Origin: Halogranum rubrum
GTDB taxonomy: Archaea; Halobacteriota; Halobacteria; Halobacteriales; Haloferacaceae
NCBI RefSeq assembly: GCF_900114455.1
Contig: NZ_FOTC01000001.1
Coordinates: 645,058-709,057 of the forward strand
Length of the DNA stretch: 64,000 nucleotides
Reading direction: 5' to 3'
The notes under the pieces were generated by a model. That model worked only from the letters and a program-made list of their open reading frames with translations. It did not search any database and was not told the origin of the DNA. Both the position numbers and the translations under genes were made by a program. Positions 8,529 through 18,017 of the stretch are shown piece by piece (position 1 is the stretch's first letter; each line of letters opens with the position of its first letter).

Positions 8529-9569
8529 ATGGTCCTCGTCGACTTTCTCCCGGACACGCCGCTCGTCAACGTTTTCGTCGTCCTCGTCGCGACGGCGTTC
8601 ATCTGGGTCGGCAGCGGGTGGCTCGAAACCTCCGCCGAGGAACTCTCCGAGCACTACGGCCTGCCGCCGGTCGTCCAGGGGTCTATCGTCGTCGCCGTCG
8701 GGTCGAGTTTCCCGGAACTCGCCAGCGTCGTCTTCACTGCCCTCAACGACGTCTTCGACATGGGCGTCGGCGCAATCGTCGGGTCGGCCATCTTCAACAT
8801 CCTCGTCATCCCCGCACTCGCGGGTCTCGCCGTCTCCGACGACCTCGACACCAATCGCACCATCGTCTACAAAGAGGCGCAGTTCTACATGATCGCCGTC
8901 TCGGCACTAGTCGTCACCTTCGCGCTGGCGGTCATCTACAACCCCGTCTCGGGGGCGACAGATGTCGACCTTCTCGGCGAACTCACTCGACCGCTCGCCG
9001 CGATTCCGCTCGCGCTGTACGGACTGTATCTCTTCATCCAGTGGCAGGACGTCAACGACCACGAGGCCGCAGAGAGTACCGTCGAGCGGGTTGGCCGGTC
9101 GTGGCTCTTGCTCGCCGCCGGGTTGGCACTCATCCTCCTCGCCGTCGAGACGCTCGTCGGGAGCGTCGAATCACTGAGTCAGACGTTCGGCATTCCGGAG
9201 TTCCTCGCCGGTGTCACTATCGTCGCGGCGGCGACGAGTCTGCCGGACTTACTCGTGAGCGTCCGGTCTGCCCGCGTCGGAAAAGGTGTCACGAGTCTCG
9301 GCAACGTCCTCGGTTCGAACACGTTCGACCTGCTCGTCGCCATCCCGCTCGGTGTGCTCATCGTCGGTACGGTGACCATCAACTTCGCCGTCGCCGTCCC
9401 GATGTTCGGCGTCTTGACGCTCGCGACGGTCCTCCTCTTTACGTTCCTCCGGACGGACCTCTCGCTGACGTCACTCGAATCGGCGCTGCTTCTCGTCGCC
9501 TACCTCGCGTTCGTCGCGTGGGTCGTCGCCGAGACGCTCGGCTTCTCCGGCCTCATCAAGACGGTGTGA
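8529..9569 (+). CDS. Sodium/calcium exchanger family (CaCA) membrane protein
   Basis: 346 aa. Two inverted halves each carry an alpha-repeat: GSSFPELASVV with GSAIFNILVIPA in the first half, and AATSLPDLLVSV with GSNTFDLLVAI in the second. These are the ion-binding repeats of the Ca2+:cation antiporter superfamily. About ten or eleven transmembrane helices are expected. The start is ATG 8529 (MVLVDFLPDTP); longer frames upstream are not hydrophobic. A second, only distantly similar member is encoded at 28426-29352. It would export Ca2+ or a similar cation using the Na+ or H+ gradient. Confidence 0.9.
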   Translation: MVLVDFLPDTPLVNVFVVLVATAFIWVGSGWLETSAEELSEHYGLPPVVQGSIVVAVGSSFPELASVVFTALNDVFDMGVGAIVGSAIFNILVIPALAGLAVSDDLDTNRTIVYKEAQFYMIAVSALVVTFALAVIYNPVSGATDVDLLGELTRPLAAIPLALYGLYLFIQWQDVNDHEAAESTVERVGRSWLLLAAGLALILLAVETLVGSVESLSQTFGIPEFLAGVTIVAAATSLPDLLVSVRSARVGKGVTSLGNVLGSNTFDLLVAIPLGVLIVGTVTINFAVAVPMFGVLTLATVLLFTFLRTDLSLTSLESALLLVAYLAFVAWVVAETLGFSGLIKTV

Positions 9570-9576
9570 GTGCGCT

Positions 9577-11223
9577 TCACTCGAAGACGAATCGTCGGTA
9601 CCGCCGAAGCGCGTACCACGACGAGAGAAGCGGGAGACCCCCCGTCAACAGCAGATAACAGCCGAGTGCGACGGCGACGGTAGCCGACATCCCGACGCCA
9701 CCGAACAGCAGGAACCACGTCGCCACGAGTCCGAGACTCGACCCGCCGATGACGACGAACGTGAACGCCATCATGACGAGCATCGAGGGAGACACCGACT
9801 CCGTCCCCCATATCTCTCGCGCGTCGTAGATGGGGTACAGACAACCGAGACCCGGCGCGAACAGTGCCGCGGCGAGACACGCGACGACACCGGCGAGCGT
9901 GAAGGCGACGGCCACCTGCGGGAGTCCACGTAGCGTGAGTGCGACGAGCGGGACGAGCGTCGCGACGGGGAGGCCCACGGTGAGTCCGGCGACGATTCGC
10001 CCGTAGACGTAGGTCTTCGGCGACGTCTCCGTGAGGAGCAGCAGTGGAAACTGCGGTCGGTCGTCACCGAGTGGGTTCAGCCCGAACGCGGCCCCCGAGA
10101 GATACGCACCGAGGACGACGCCGAGTCCCGCGAGGAGAATCACCGACGTCTCGCTCCCCGGCCCTGCCTGTGTGAACGTCCCGACGAAGGGACCCGCGAA
10201 GAAGACGATGGTGATGAGGTGGACCAGTTCCTGTGGCTTGCGGACGGCGCGGACGAGGATGCCCCACGCGACGCCACCCGCCTGCGTCCACGCGAACGGT
10301 TTCGGCGGAGCGAAGTGCGTCGTCTCTCGCGGCGTGTCTGGCGACGAGCGACTCCGCTCGCGGGTGACGACGTCGTCTGTGAACCACAGCGTGGTCGCCT
10401 GCCGCTCCGCGAGCACCAGTCCGACCGGCGTCAGCGCGACGAGACCGAGGAGGACGACGAACCCGGTGGCGTCGACTGGACGCGCCAGCGGCGTACCGAC
10501 GAACGCCAGCGAGACGTACTCCACGACGGGACCGAGGGTGAGAACCGACAGCAGCGACTCCAACGAGACGTCCGCCAATGCGAGATACTGGCCGACCAAC
10601 TGCGACCCGATGAGTACGACGAGAAACAGGAGGATTCCACCCACCTGTGCGACGCGTCTGACTCGTGGTAGTCGGCGAAGCAGACGAAGCACGCCGAGTC
10701 CGAGCGCGTACCCCCAGATGGCCGCACAGCACGCGAGTGGGAGCAACACGAGTACGCCCGTGACCAGTAGAGTCGGCGCACCCAGTCCCACCGCGAACAC
10801 GCCTGCGACGAGCGCAACGGGGAGACCGAACCAGAGAGCGAGGCGAGCGAGTTCGGCACCGAGCAGTCCGACGACCACCGCTCGGGGATGCACCGACGTC
10901 AACATCAGCGCTTCCGCTTCGACACCACTGATTCGCTCGACCGTTCGGAGGGCCGCAAACAGCACCAGTACGACGGGGACGAGCGACGCCGCGGGGCCGA
11001 AGAACGGAACCGTGCTCGCCGACTGAGCAGTCCGACCGGCGAAGTAGACGGTCGGGAGCATGAACAGGAGGTTCCCGCCGAGAAACAGGAACGCGACCAG
11101 AAACCCGATGATACGGCGGTTGTCCTGCAGGTACTCGCGGACGCTACGGACGAACTCCGCTCGGGCGATTCGGGTCCCGTGGCGAACGTCGTGGCGAAGG
11201 AGAGAGCGAGACTGGTCGCTCAC
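9577..11223 (-). CDS. ABC-2-type transporter permease
   Basis: 548 aa with about twelve hydrophobic helices in two halves separated by a charged region near residues 285-320. The N-terminus (RIARAEFVRSVREYLQDNRR) is an amphipathic cytoplasmic segment as in ABC-2 permeases. The start codon overlaps by four bases the end of the ATP-binding gene, so the two are translationally coupled and form one exporter. The substrate cannot be read from the sequence. Confidence 0.82.
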   Translation of the reverse strand: MSDQSRSLLRHDVRHGTRIARAEFVRSVREYLQDNRRIIGFLVAFLFLGGNLLFMLPTVYFAGRTAQSASTVPFFGPAASLVPVVLVLFAALRTVERISGVEAEALMLTSVHPRAVVVGLLGAELARLALWFGLPVALVAGVFAVGLGAPTLLVTGVLVLLPLACCAAIWGYALGLGVLRLLRRLPRVRRVAQVGGILLFLVVLIGSQLVGQYLALADVSLESLLSVLTLGPVVEYVSLAFVGTPLARPVDATGFVVLLGLVALTPVGLVLAERQATTLWFTDDVVTRERSRSSPDTPRETTHFAPPKPFAWTQAGGVAWGILVRAVRKPQELVHLITIVFFAGPFVGTFTQAGPGSETSVILLAGLGVVLGAYLSGAAFGLNPLGDDRPQFPLLLLTETSPKTYVYGRIVAGLTVGLPVATLVPLVALTLRGLPQVAVAFTLAGVVACLAAALFAPGLGCLYPIYDAREIWGTESVSPSMLVMMAFTFVVIGGSSLGLVATWFLLFGGVGMSATVAVALGCYLLLTGGLPLLSSWYALRRYRRFVFE

Positions 11224-12077
11224 GCGTCGTCTCCGGTTGTCGACGCCGGGGCGGTCGCTTCTGACGGCTCAGACGACTCGGACGGCTCAGACGACCCGCC
11301 CGTCCCGGATTCTTCCAGTCCCCCTGCGACGTCGGGTCCACTCGTCACCGCGAGGAACGCGTCTTCGAGCGACCCGCCGGCGTCCGTCTGCGCACGGGTC
11401 TTCAGTTCGTCGGGCGTCCCCTCGGCGACGAGGTGGCCGTCGAAGAGCACGCCGACTTCGTCGGCGACTGCCTCGACGACCGGGAGGATGTGTGTCGAGA
11501 GGAAGACCGTGGTGCCGTTGGCGGCGAGGTCGGTGATGGACTCTCGGATACTCCGGGCGGCCCGCGGGTCGAGGCCGCTCGTCGGTTCGTCGAGGAAGAC
11601 GACGTCGGGGTCGTGGAGCACGCTCTGGATGAACGCCGTCTTCTGGCGCATCCCCTTCGAGTACGTCCGGATGCGCTTGTCGGCGTCGTCGGTGAGGTCG
11701 AAATCGGCGAGATACTGCTCGATACGGTCGGTCGCGACGTCGCGCGGGATGTCTCGGAGGTCGGCGCTGTACTCCAGTTGCTCGCGGGCGCTGAACTCGT
11801 CGTACACCGGCGGCGTCTCCGGCAGATAACCGATGTGAGGGACGAACGCACGACGGTTTTCGACGGCCGTTCCAGCGACACGGACAGTTCCCGAAGTGGG
11901 CTTCGAGAGGCCCGTCAGGATGCGCATCGTCGTCGACTTCCCGGCTCCGTTCGGGCCGAGAAAGCCGTAGACGGTGCCGGTCGGGATACTGAGCGAGACG
12001 CCGTCGAGCGCCGTCTCCGACCCGTAGGTCTTGCGGAGGTCGGTCGCTTCGATAGCGAGTGATGTGGTGGAGGGCAT
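11220..12077 (-). CDS. ABC transporter ATP-binding protein
   Basis: 285 aa. Walker A GPNGAGKST, signature YSKGMRQK, Walker B VVFLDEPTSGLDP and the H-loop STH are all present, as in CcmA/DrrA-like export ATPases. After residue about 250 there is a low-complexity acidic tail in which SEPSESSEPSE is encoded by a near-perfect 15-base tandem repeat (about 11265-11297). The downstream permease overlaps by four bases. It powers export or membrane-related transport by that permease. Confidence 0.93.
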   Translation of the reverse strand: MPSTTSLAIEATDLRKTYGSETALDGVSLSIPTGTVYGFLGPNGAGKSTTMRILTGLSKPTSGTVRVAGTAVENRRAFVPHIGYLPETPPVYDEFSAREQLEYSADLRDIPRDVATDRIEQYLADFDLTDDADKRIRTYSKGMRQKTAFIQSVLHDPDVVFLDEPTSGLDPRAARSIRESITDLAANGTTVFLSTHILPVVEAVADEVGVLFDGHLVAEGTPDELKTRAQTDAGGSLEDAFLAVTSGPDVAGGLEESGTGGSSEPSESSEPSEATAPASTTGDDA

Positions 12078-12318
12078 CTGTGAACGTCCCCCGGTTCGAC
12101 GCTCTGGTGCGTATATGTTGGGGTTCGGAGTGTGAGACGACGGTAGTCGTCGACGGCGGTCACATCACCGTACGTCTTCGTGCGGTTCTGGGTTCGAGTA
12201 CCATCAGTGGAGGGCGAGAACGTGTTCGTGTACAAACTCTGGGACCGATATCGCTCTTCTCCCGTGGCTCCGCTCTCGTCGCACGAACGTTCATGCGCCG
12301 CCGCACCGGAGAGAACGC

Positions 12319-12990
12319 ATGACCGGCGTCTACGAACACGCGCTTGGCTCCGAAGCCGACGACCTGCATCCGAAGGTCAGAGACCGTTACGCCGTCGATG
12401 CGGACGGCACGACTGCCTCTGTCGGTCGCGGCACGATGGACATCAGTCGCGGCACGCACGTCCTCCCGGCGCTTTACGCGATGACGCCACGAAACCTCCT
12501 GTTTCCAGAGGCAGGGAAGGGCGTACCGTTCTCGGTGACGACGTTCGGCTGTCGAACCGACGGCGACCACGAGGCACTGGTCACGCGCCGCGAGTTCGCC
12601 TTCCCGCGACGACGACGGCGGTTCGACTCACTCACTGTCTGGGACGACGAGAACGACCGATTGCTCGACTTCCTCGGGACGGGCGGCCTGCTGGTGAGCG
12701 AGCTACGACCCCGTGTCGAGGCGGGTGCGCTCGTCGTCGAGAGCGGCCGACAGTGGCTTCGTCGTGACGACAGCTACCACCGCCTGCCGGGACCACTCGC
12801 GGCCAGCGTCGAGGTTCGAGACCGGTTCGACGAGGTCGACGAGCGGTATCACGTGGTGGCGACCGTCGAGAACACGCTCGCCGGGCACATCTTGAGCTAT
12901 CGGGGAACGTTCACACAGGAGGACCGCGAACGCGGCGACGTCGACACGACGCCGCCGACTGAGAGACTCACCACGCTACCGGCGCAGTGA
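12319..12990 (+). CDS. DUF4166 domain protein
   Basis: 223 aa soluble protein. The N-terminus (ALGSEADDLHPKVRDRY) and the following GRGTMDISRG match my knowledge of DUF4166 proteins, in which a small beta-barrel-like domain of unknown function occurs alone or fused to oxidoreductases. There is no signal peptide or membrane segment. Its end overlaps by 15 bases the end of the convergent membrane-protein gene. The role is unknown. Confidence 0.72.
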   Translation: MTGVYEHALGSEADDLHPKVRDRYAVDADGTTASVGRGTMDISRGTHVLPALYAMTPRNLLFPEAGKGVPFSVTTFGCRTDGDHEALVTRREFAFPRRRRRFDSLTVWDDENDRLLDFLGTGGLLVSELRPRVEAGALVVESGRQWLRRDDSYHRLPGPLAASVEVRDRFDEVDERYHVVATVENTLAGHILSYRGTFTQEDRERGDVDTTPPTERLTTLPAQ

Positions 12991-13644
12991 GGTGGGAGCG
13001 TCCGAGCGTGTCGGCCGCCCCGACTGGCCCATCAGGTAGCCACCGAGTATCAGTAGCCAGAACATCACCGGGTAGACGATCATCCGCTCGGTGCCGTTGT
13101 GACCGATAGGGCCGAATATGGCCGCGTTGCCGCCGTCGCCGATTGCCATGACGACGAGGAACGCGAGGCCGACGACCCCCGCGAGAGCCGACAGCGGCTT
13201 CATCACGCCGTCGACGGCCGTCAGGCTAGCGAGCGCCTGCAGGTTGAAGCAGACGAACGCGACGAGCGCGAACAGACTGTGTACCCCACCGGTGTCGAGC
13301 GGGAACAGACCCGCCCCGGCCGCACCGACGCCCGCGAGGACGAAGAGTCCGAGGAGCCACCGCTTGCCGTGCGTGCGGTAGAAGAGGTAGCCGCCGACGA
13401 CGTTCAACAGGCCGGCGGCGACGAGTGAGGCGTTGAACAGCAGTGCCGTCTCGTCGATGACACCGAGGTCGCTAATCGCCGCACCGTTGAAGTCGTAGCC
13501 CGGTGCCATCGCCGACGCGAGCATGATGACCGTCATGAACTGCGCGGCGAGGAGGGCGAACAGGCCCCCCGCGAGTCGCTCGTTGTCGTACGCGATTCCG
13601 TAGAACGTCGCTGCTTGTCGGTCGTGGGATTCGATGGTAGTCAT
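12976..13644 (-). CDS. DUF998 family membrane protein
   Basis: 222 aa with six hydrophobic helices. The features PGYDFNGAAISDLG after the first helix and FPLDTGGVHSLFALVAF in the middle are characteristic of DUF998 proteins, which are multi-spanning proteins of unknown function common in archaea and actinobacteria. ATG 13644 is preferred over the adjacent GTG. The 3' end overlaps the DUF4166 gene on the other strand. Confidence 0.8.
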   Translation of the reverse strand: MTTIESHDRQAATFYGIAYDNERLAGGLFALLAAQFMTVIMLASAMAPGYDFNGAAISDLGVIDETALLFNASLVAAGLLNVVGGYLFYRTHGKRWLLGLFVLAGVGAAGAGLFPLDTGGVHSLFALVAFVCFNLQALASLTAVDGVMKPLSALAGVVGLAFLVVMAIGDGGNAAIFGPIGHNGTERMIVYPVMFWLLILGGYLMGQSGRPTRSDAPTSLRR

Positions 13645-13730
13645 CACACAATCACCGACTGCTAGTACGCGCCCAGTGACGGTGAGTGACTACGACGGTT
13701 CTCACCGAGAGAGAACGTGGAGAGCCGGAT

Positions 13731-14615
13731 TTACGCCACCGTCTCTTTGGGTGGGCGTCGCGCGGGCCGGTCTCGGGGAGCGAGCAGATAGGCGACGGCT
13801 ACCCCCGTGGGTCCGACCTGCAGCAGAATCTCGTAGCTACTCGCGAACACCAGAAACGGCGGGAGCGTGAACGCCTGAAACAGGAGCGGGACGACGCCTG
13901 CGAACACGAACAACAGACCTCCTGCCAGCAGTGCGCCCCGTCGCCGACTCCCTCGGACGGCTCTGACCAACGGTACGACCGAGCACACGATGAGTAGGCC
14001 GCGGACGAGTTCGAGAACGACGACTTGTTCCATGGGTGGGGTTGCGAGTCCGACGAAGGACGTCTCGTAGTACGGTCGGGTAACAAGTTGGTAGTTCACA
14101 CTCCCGACGACGAGGAACAAGACCACGTAGACGGCAGTGGCCGCGAGAACGCGGCCCAACCACGACGGCCACGGTCGGTCTCGGAGGTCGACCGTCGTGG
14201 TCGTCTCGGGAGGAACGTACAGCCAGGTGATCAACCCAGCCGTGACGAGTGCCGTCAACAGCTGTGAGAGCAGACCACCGGGGAGATTCGCAATCGGCGC
14301 CAACGCTGGCGCGAAGAACGTTCCTTCGAGGAGGAAGCCGACGGCGTTCGAGAACAGCAGCGTGCTCCAGACGAAGAACTGCCACGGCCGTCCGCCCGAG
14401 AGCGACCGTGCGACCGGACCGCAGACTGTGCCGACGACGACGCCAGCAACGACGACACCCCCGAGTACGGCCGTCGCGTCGTCGACACCGATTGCCACCG
14501 GGTACAGCCCGAGCAAGCCCACGATGGCGGGCGACAGTATCTGTACGAGGACGAATCCGCCCCCGACGACGACACCTCGCCAGACCCACCCGAACCGGGT
14601 AATCGTTCTGTTCAT
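13731..14615 (-). CDS. Hypothetical multi-spanning membrane protein
   Basis: 294 aa, about eight hydrophobic helices, short loops and an Arg/Pro-rich cytoplasmic tail (APRDRPARRPPKE). The family is not recognised. It is seven bases downstream of a small membrane-protein fragment on the same strand, and could have been part of one membrane-protein operon with it. ATG 14615 is used; a GTG lies one codon upstream. Confidence 0.7.
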   Translation of the reverse strand: MNRTITRFGWVWRGVVVGGGFVLVQILSPAIVGLLGLYPVAIGVDDATAVLGGVVVAGVVVGTVCGPVARSLSGGRPWQFFVWSTLLFSNAVGFLLEGTFFAPALAPIANLPGGLLSQLLTALVTAGLITWLYVPPETTTTVDLRDRPWPSWLGRVLAATAVYVVLFLVVGSVNYQLVTRPYYETSFVGLATPPMEQVVVLELVRGLLIVCSVVPLVRAVRGSRRRGALLAGGLLFVFAGVVPLLFQAFTLPPFLVFASSYEILLQVGPTGVAVAYLLAPRDRPARRPPKETVA

Positions 14616-14622
14616 CACAACC

Positions 14623-14847
14623 TCACACTGGGGCCGCCTCGAGAGTCAGCGCGATGTAGGCTAACACCAGCAGTGTCGCGTCGTACGTCCCGTGGATGAC
14701 GGCGCTGACGGCGCTGACGGCGCTGACGGCGATGTTCCGGGTTCGCTCGTACGCGAAGCCGACGACTGTGGCCGGTCGTTCGATTTTCGTGCCGCCGATG
14801 ACGAGGCCACCGTACGAGTCGGTCGGTGTTGGTGAGGGAGTGTTCAT
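14623..14847 (-). pseudogene. Remnant of a CPBP (CAAX) intramembrane protease, C-terminal helix only
   Basis: A 74-codon frame. From GFAYERTRNIAV through VIHGTYDATLLVLAYIAL it resembles the last conserved helix of CPBP/Abi proteases, which normally reads YERTGNLxxxxxxHxxxNA. The other catalytic motifs (EExxxR, FxxxH) are absent and the first 25 residues look unrelated. The helix is interrupted by a run of SAV units encoded by three exact 9-base repeats. It is most simply a decayed fragment, but it is intact as a frame and could be a small membrane protein. Confidence 0.5.
14701..14727. repeat. Three tandem copies of a 9-base unit (GGCGCTGAC)
   Basis: Exact copies start at 14701, 14710 and 14719. 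They lie inside the CPBP-like remnant and expand its helix by Ser-Ala-Val units. The unit length keeps the frame, so replication slippage is the likely origin. Confidence 0.9.
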
Positions 14848-15022
14848 ACTAGAGAGTCGTCGCCGGACGGGATGTGGCCTTCTGTGCTTCCCACCGCTCG
14901 GGAACGGAGATACGTGGTGTTACCGTCCCGACGACCGAACCGCTCTCGTTACCGACTCTCACGAGTTGGGAATCGAGACGGTCGATTATCTCCACGAAGC
15001 ACCTCTCAGCTAGTGAAGGACG

Positions 15023-15619
15023 ATGGCCTCGATACTCGTCGCATACGGAACCGGTGAGGGACAGACCGCGAAGATAGCCGAGCGAATCGTCGCCGCGCTG
15101 CAGACCCGCGGCCACGCCACCGACGGCGTCGACGTCGGCGCACGACTCGGTGGTGCGTTCGACGTCGGCGACTACGACGCCGTACTCGTCGGTGCGTCGA
15201 TTCACGGCGGGAGACACCAGTCGGCCGTTCGCCGGTTCGTCGAGACACACCGTGACGCGCTCTCGACACGGCCGACGGGGTTCTTTCAGGTGTGTCTCAC
15301 CGCTGCCAGCCCCGACGAGGAGCGACAGGCAGAGGCGGCCGGATACGTCGACGAGTTCGTCGAAACGACCGAGTGGCGACCGGACCGAATCGCAATATTC
15401 GGCGGGGCGCTTCGCTACTCGTCGTACGGCTTCCTCAAGCGTGCCCTGCTGAAGCGCGTCGCGAGAGACATCGTCGGCGACACCGACACGACTGAGGACG
15501 TCGAATACACCGACTGGGACGAGGTCGACAGGTTCGCCGCCGACTTCGCCGCGTTCGTCGAAGAGCGAGTCCGTATCGACGCAACGAAGACGAAACCACA
15601 GGAGGCAGACGGTGACTGA
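15023..15619 (+). CDS. Flavodoxin-domain protein, HemG-like
   Basis: 198 aa. The FMN phosphate-binding loop GTGEGQTAKIAERI near residues 10-23 and the later ASIHGGRHQ segment match flavodoxin-fold protoporphyrinogen oxidase (HemG)/Flavodoxin_5 proteins. Family members carry FMN and oxidise protoporphyrinogen or act as electron carriers. It overlaps by eight bases the following membrane-protein gene, so they are probably one operon. The actual substrate is not certain, because many archaea use other heme routes. Confidence 0.85.
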   Translation: MASILVAYGTGEGQTAKIAERIVAALQTRGHATDGVDVGARLGGAFDVGDYDAVLVGASIHGGRHQSAVRRFVETHRDALSTRPTGFFQVCLTAASPDEERQAEAAGYVDEFVETTEWRPDRIAIFGGALRYSSYGFLKRALLKRVARDIVGDTDTTEDVEYTDWDEVDRFAADFAAFVEERVRIDATKTKPQEADGD

Positions 15620-16484
15620 GCGACGGGTTTCGGTACCCCGACCGTACGTCGTCGCGTCCGTTACGTCTCTCGTCCTCGCCGTCGTCGCGTCCGGGGTCGG
15701 CCTCCTCGTTCCGGGGGTCTACCGCGACGCCGCGGTTCTGCTTCCCCAACTACGCGGGCAGGACCTGCTCACGCTCGTCGTCGCCTGTCCCGCACTCGCC
15801 GTCTCGCTGTACGCGGCCGTTCGCGGGTCGGTTCGGGGTTACATCGCGTGGATCGGTGTGACTGGCTATCTCCTCTACACGTACGCCACGTACGCGTTCA
15901 TGACCGCGTTCAACGAACTCTATCTCGTCTACGTCGCGCTGTTCGCACTGACGTTCTACACGTTCGTCGGCGGAGTGGTACGCCTCGACGCGACACTCGT
16001 GAAGCGAGCACTCGACGGTCACTCCGTCACCGCGTACGTCTGGTTTCAGATAGTCGTCGCCGTCGCAGTCGGTCTGCTGTGGACTGTCGACGTCGTGACG
16101 GCGATACTCGCAGGTGCGCGCCCAACCGTGCTCGCTGGGACGGGCCTCCCGACACCCGTCGTCCAGTCGCTGGACTTAGCCGTCCTCGTCCCCGCGTTCG
16201 GTCTCTCCGCGTACTGGCTTCGACGCCGTCGGCCGTGGGGATACGTGCTCACCGGCGTACTCTTGGTGAAGAGTGCGACGTTGGGGCTGGCCGTGTTGGC
16301 GATGGCGGTGCTGCAGATGTCCGACGGGCAGTCCGTCGCGCTCCCGATGCTCGTCGTCTTCGGCGTCGTGAGCGGACTCGCACTCGTCCTGACTGGTCGG
16401 TTCGTGTTGGCACTCGAACCGTCGGTGCAGCGCGTCGAGCGGAGTCACGTCTCGCGGTCAGAAGGCGAGTCGAAAGTACGGTAA
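15612..16484 (+). CDS. Hypothetical membrane protein downstream of the flavodoxin
   Basis: 290 aa with eight or so hydrophobic helices and a charged C-terminal tail. It starts at GTG 15612 inside the end of the flavodoxin gene, which indicates translational coupling. I do not recognise the family. A membrane redox partner of the flavodoxin is possible but there is no heme- or quinone-binding motif to support it. Confidence 0.7.
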   Translation: MTERRVSVPRPYVVASVTSLVLAVVASGVGLLVPGVYRDAAVLLPQLRGQDLLTLVVACPALAVSLYAAVRGSVRGYIAWIGVTGYLLYTYATYAFMTAFNELYLVYVALFALTFYTFVGGVVRLDATLVKRALDGHSVTAYVWFQIVVAVAVGLLWTVDVVTAILAGARPTVLAGTGLPTPVVQSLDLAVLVPAFGLSAYWLRRRRPWGYVLTGVLLVKSATLGLAVLAMAVLQMSDGQSVALPMLVVFGVVSGLALVLTGRFVLALEPSVQRVERSHVSRSEGESKVR

Positions 16485-16507
16485 CTCGTTTCGGCGACGA
16501 CGCCGTC

Positions 16508-16732
16508 TCAGGGAGAGATGTCCCGCGCGTTTCTGACCTCGACGTCCGACTCCGCGCGGAGGAGGTCTTCGGCGTCGTAGGCGACCCGCTCGTCTGCGCC
16601 GACTTCGAACACTTCGACGGCGCTGTCGTCGTCGGACCACTCCGCCCGGTAGCCGTCGCGTTCGACGGCGTCGAAGTTCGTCTGCGCGAGGTCGTAGGCG
16701 AGTTTGTCGGGGGTGTCGTCACCGAGAGACAT
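16508..16732 (-). CDS. Small acidic hypothetical protein
   Basis: 74 aa, soluble and strongly acidic, with the composition typical of halophilic proteins (many Asp/Glu/Ala, no Cys). ATG 16732 is the only good start. It lies on the opposite strand between two plus-strand genes and overlaps neither. The family is not recognised. Confidence 0.6.
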   Translation of the reverse strand: MSLGDDTPDKLAYDLAQTNFDAVERDGYRAEWSDDDSAVEVFEVGADERVAYDAEDLLRAESDVEVRNARDISP

Positions 16733-16828
16733 GGGCTATCTGACGCCTCACTCGCCGACCGTCTATCTCTTTCGCCTCGTCGGCCGATGTACGTACATTG
16801 ATAGCCGTCGAGGGTCAGCACAGGAACG

Positions 16829-17704
16829 ATGTGGTTGCAGACACTCGCGGACGTGTGGACGACTCGCCTCTCCGGCTTCCTCGAAGGGGCCGGCCTGTTC
16901 GTCGCGACGGTCACACTCATCTATCTGCCCGGTCGCTTCGTCGTCCTCCCACTGGCGAGACGACTCCTCGACGCCCTGGGGACGAACGACACGTTCGAAC
17001 TCCCGTTTCTGAAGGTGTTTCACGCGGCTATCGCCGTCTTCGCGCTGTTCAACGCCGCCGTCGCCTCCGACTTCACGAGTTTCCTGAAAGCGACTGAGGC
17101 GCTCGTCGCTGGGGCGACCATCGCTATCGGGTTCGCCTCGAAAGACGTCCTGGGGAACTTCGTGAGCGGCATCTTCATCGTCGTCGACCCGAAGTTCAAC
17201 ATCGGCGACTGGATACAGTGGAAGGGGAACGAGGGCATCATCGAGGACATCAGCTTCCGCGTCACTCGCGTCCACACCTTCAACAACGAACTCATCTCGG
17301 TTCCGAACTCGGAGTTGACCGCCAACGCCGTGACGAATCCGGTGGCGAAAGAGCATCTCCGCCTGACGTATTCGTTCGGTGTCGGCTACGACTGTGATAT
17401 CGCGGAGGCGAAGTCGATTCTCGTCGACGAGGCGACGAACCATCCGGACATCCTCGACCGCCCGCGTGCGAGCGTCTTCGTGCAGGAACTCGGCCCGTCG
17501 GCCGTCTCACTGGAGGCGCGGTTCTGGGTTCACCATCCCGCACGGACAGACGTCACGCGGATTCGCTCGGAGTACATCCAGTCGGTCAAAGAGCGCTTCG
17601 ACGCCGCCGGCATCGAGATGCCGTACCCCTACCAACAGCTCACCGGGAGCCTCGAAGTCACCCACCCGGACGACGGTCACGCGACTCACGCTCACAGCGA
17701 GTGA
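16829..17704 (+). CDS. MscS-family mechanosensitive channel
   Basis: 291 aa. Three N-terminal hydrophobic helices end in the pore-lining TM3 (LVAGATIAIGFASKDVLGN), followed by the beta domain FNIGDWIQWKGNEGIIEDIS and RVHTFNNELISVPNS, and then the alpha/beta C-terminal cage domain. This is the compact MscS topology. The channel opens on membrane tension during osmotic downshift, which is relevant for a halophile. It appears to be a single-gene unit. Confidence 0.93.
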   Translation: MWLQTLADVWTTRLSGFLEGAGLFVATVTLIYLPGRFVVLPLARRLLDALGTNDTFELPFLKVFHAAIAVFALFNAAVASDFTSFLKATEALVAGATIAIGFASKDVLGNFVSGIFIVVDPKFNIGDWIQWKGNEGIIEDISFRVTRVHTFNNELISVPNSELTANAVTNPVAKEHLRLTYSFGVGYDCDIAEAKSILVDEATNHPDILDRPRASVFVQELGPSAVSLEARFWVHHPARTDVTRIRSEYIQSVKERFDAAGIEMPYPYQQLTGSLEVTHPDDGHATHAHSE

Positions 17705-17816
17705 CGGTGGCGGCCTTCGTGTACGACACTCTCGGCGTCTCCGTGTGCGTCACTCGTGTGCACGGCGGCCGCGAACTCACAAGCGATTTCTACGGACAGC
17801 CCAGTTGTCGGGCACG

Positions 17817-17990
17817 ATGGATCTCACGCTCGTACTTCTCGCGACTGTGACTGGAATGCTGACTGGCGCTGTGTTCAACGCCGCTGGCGTCCCGATACCC
17901 GCGCCGCCGAACTTCGCCGGTGTGATGGGTGTCGTCGGCGTCTTCCTCGGCTACCGACTCGTGGAGTGGGCGACGGTCGCACTCCTCTGA
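17817..17990 (+). CDS. XapX domain membrane protein
   Basis: 57 aa, starting at ATG 17817 inside a longer frame. Two hydrophobic helices flank PIPAPPNFAGVMGVVG, the hallmark of XapX domain proteins (small inner-membrane proteins of unknown function, often near transporters). The good match over its whole length is why I trust this start. Confidence 0.85.
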   Translation: MDLTLVLLATVTGMLTGAVFNAAGVPIPAPPNFAGVMGVVGVFLGYRLVEWATVALL

Positions 17991-18017
17991 ACGGAGTCGA
18001 CGAGACGCCGGAGTTCG

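Noticed and set aside
7628-9658. Very long plus-strand frame (676 codons)
   Set aside because: It runs antisense to the CoaD-like and membrane protein genes and out of frame through the CaCA gene. The protein is Arg/Pro-rich with no domain, as expected from a GC-rich shadow.
11265-11297. Tandem repeat as a regulatory site
   Set aside because: It encodes the Ser-Glu-Pro tail of the ABC ATPase in frame and is best explained as low-complexity coding sequence.
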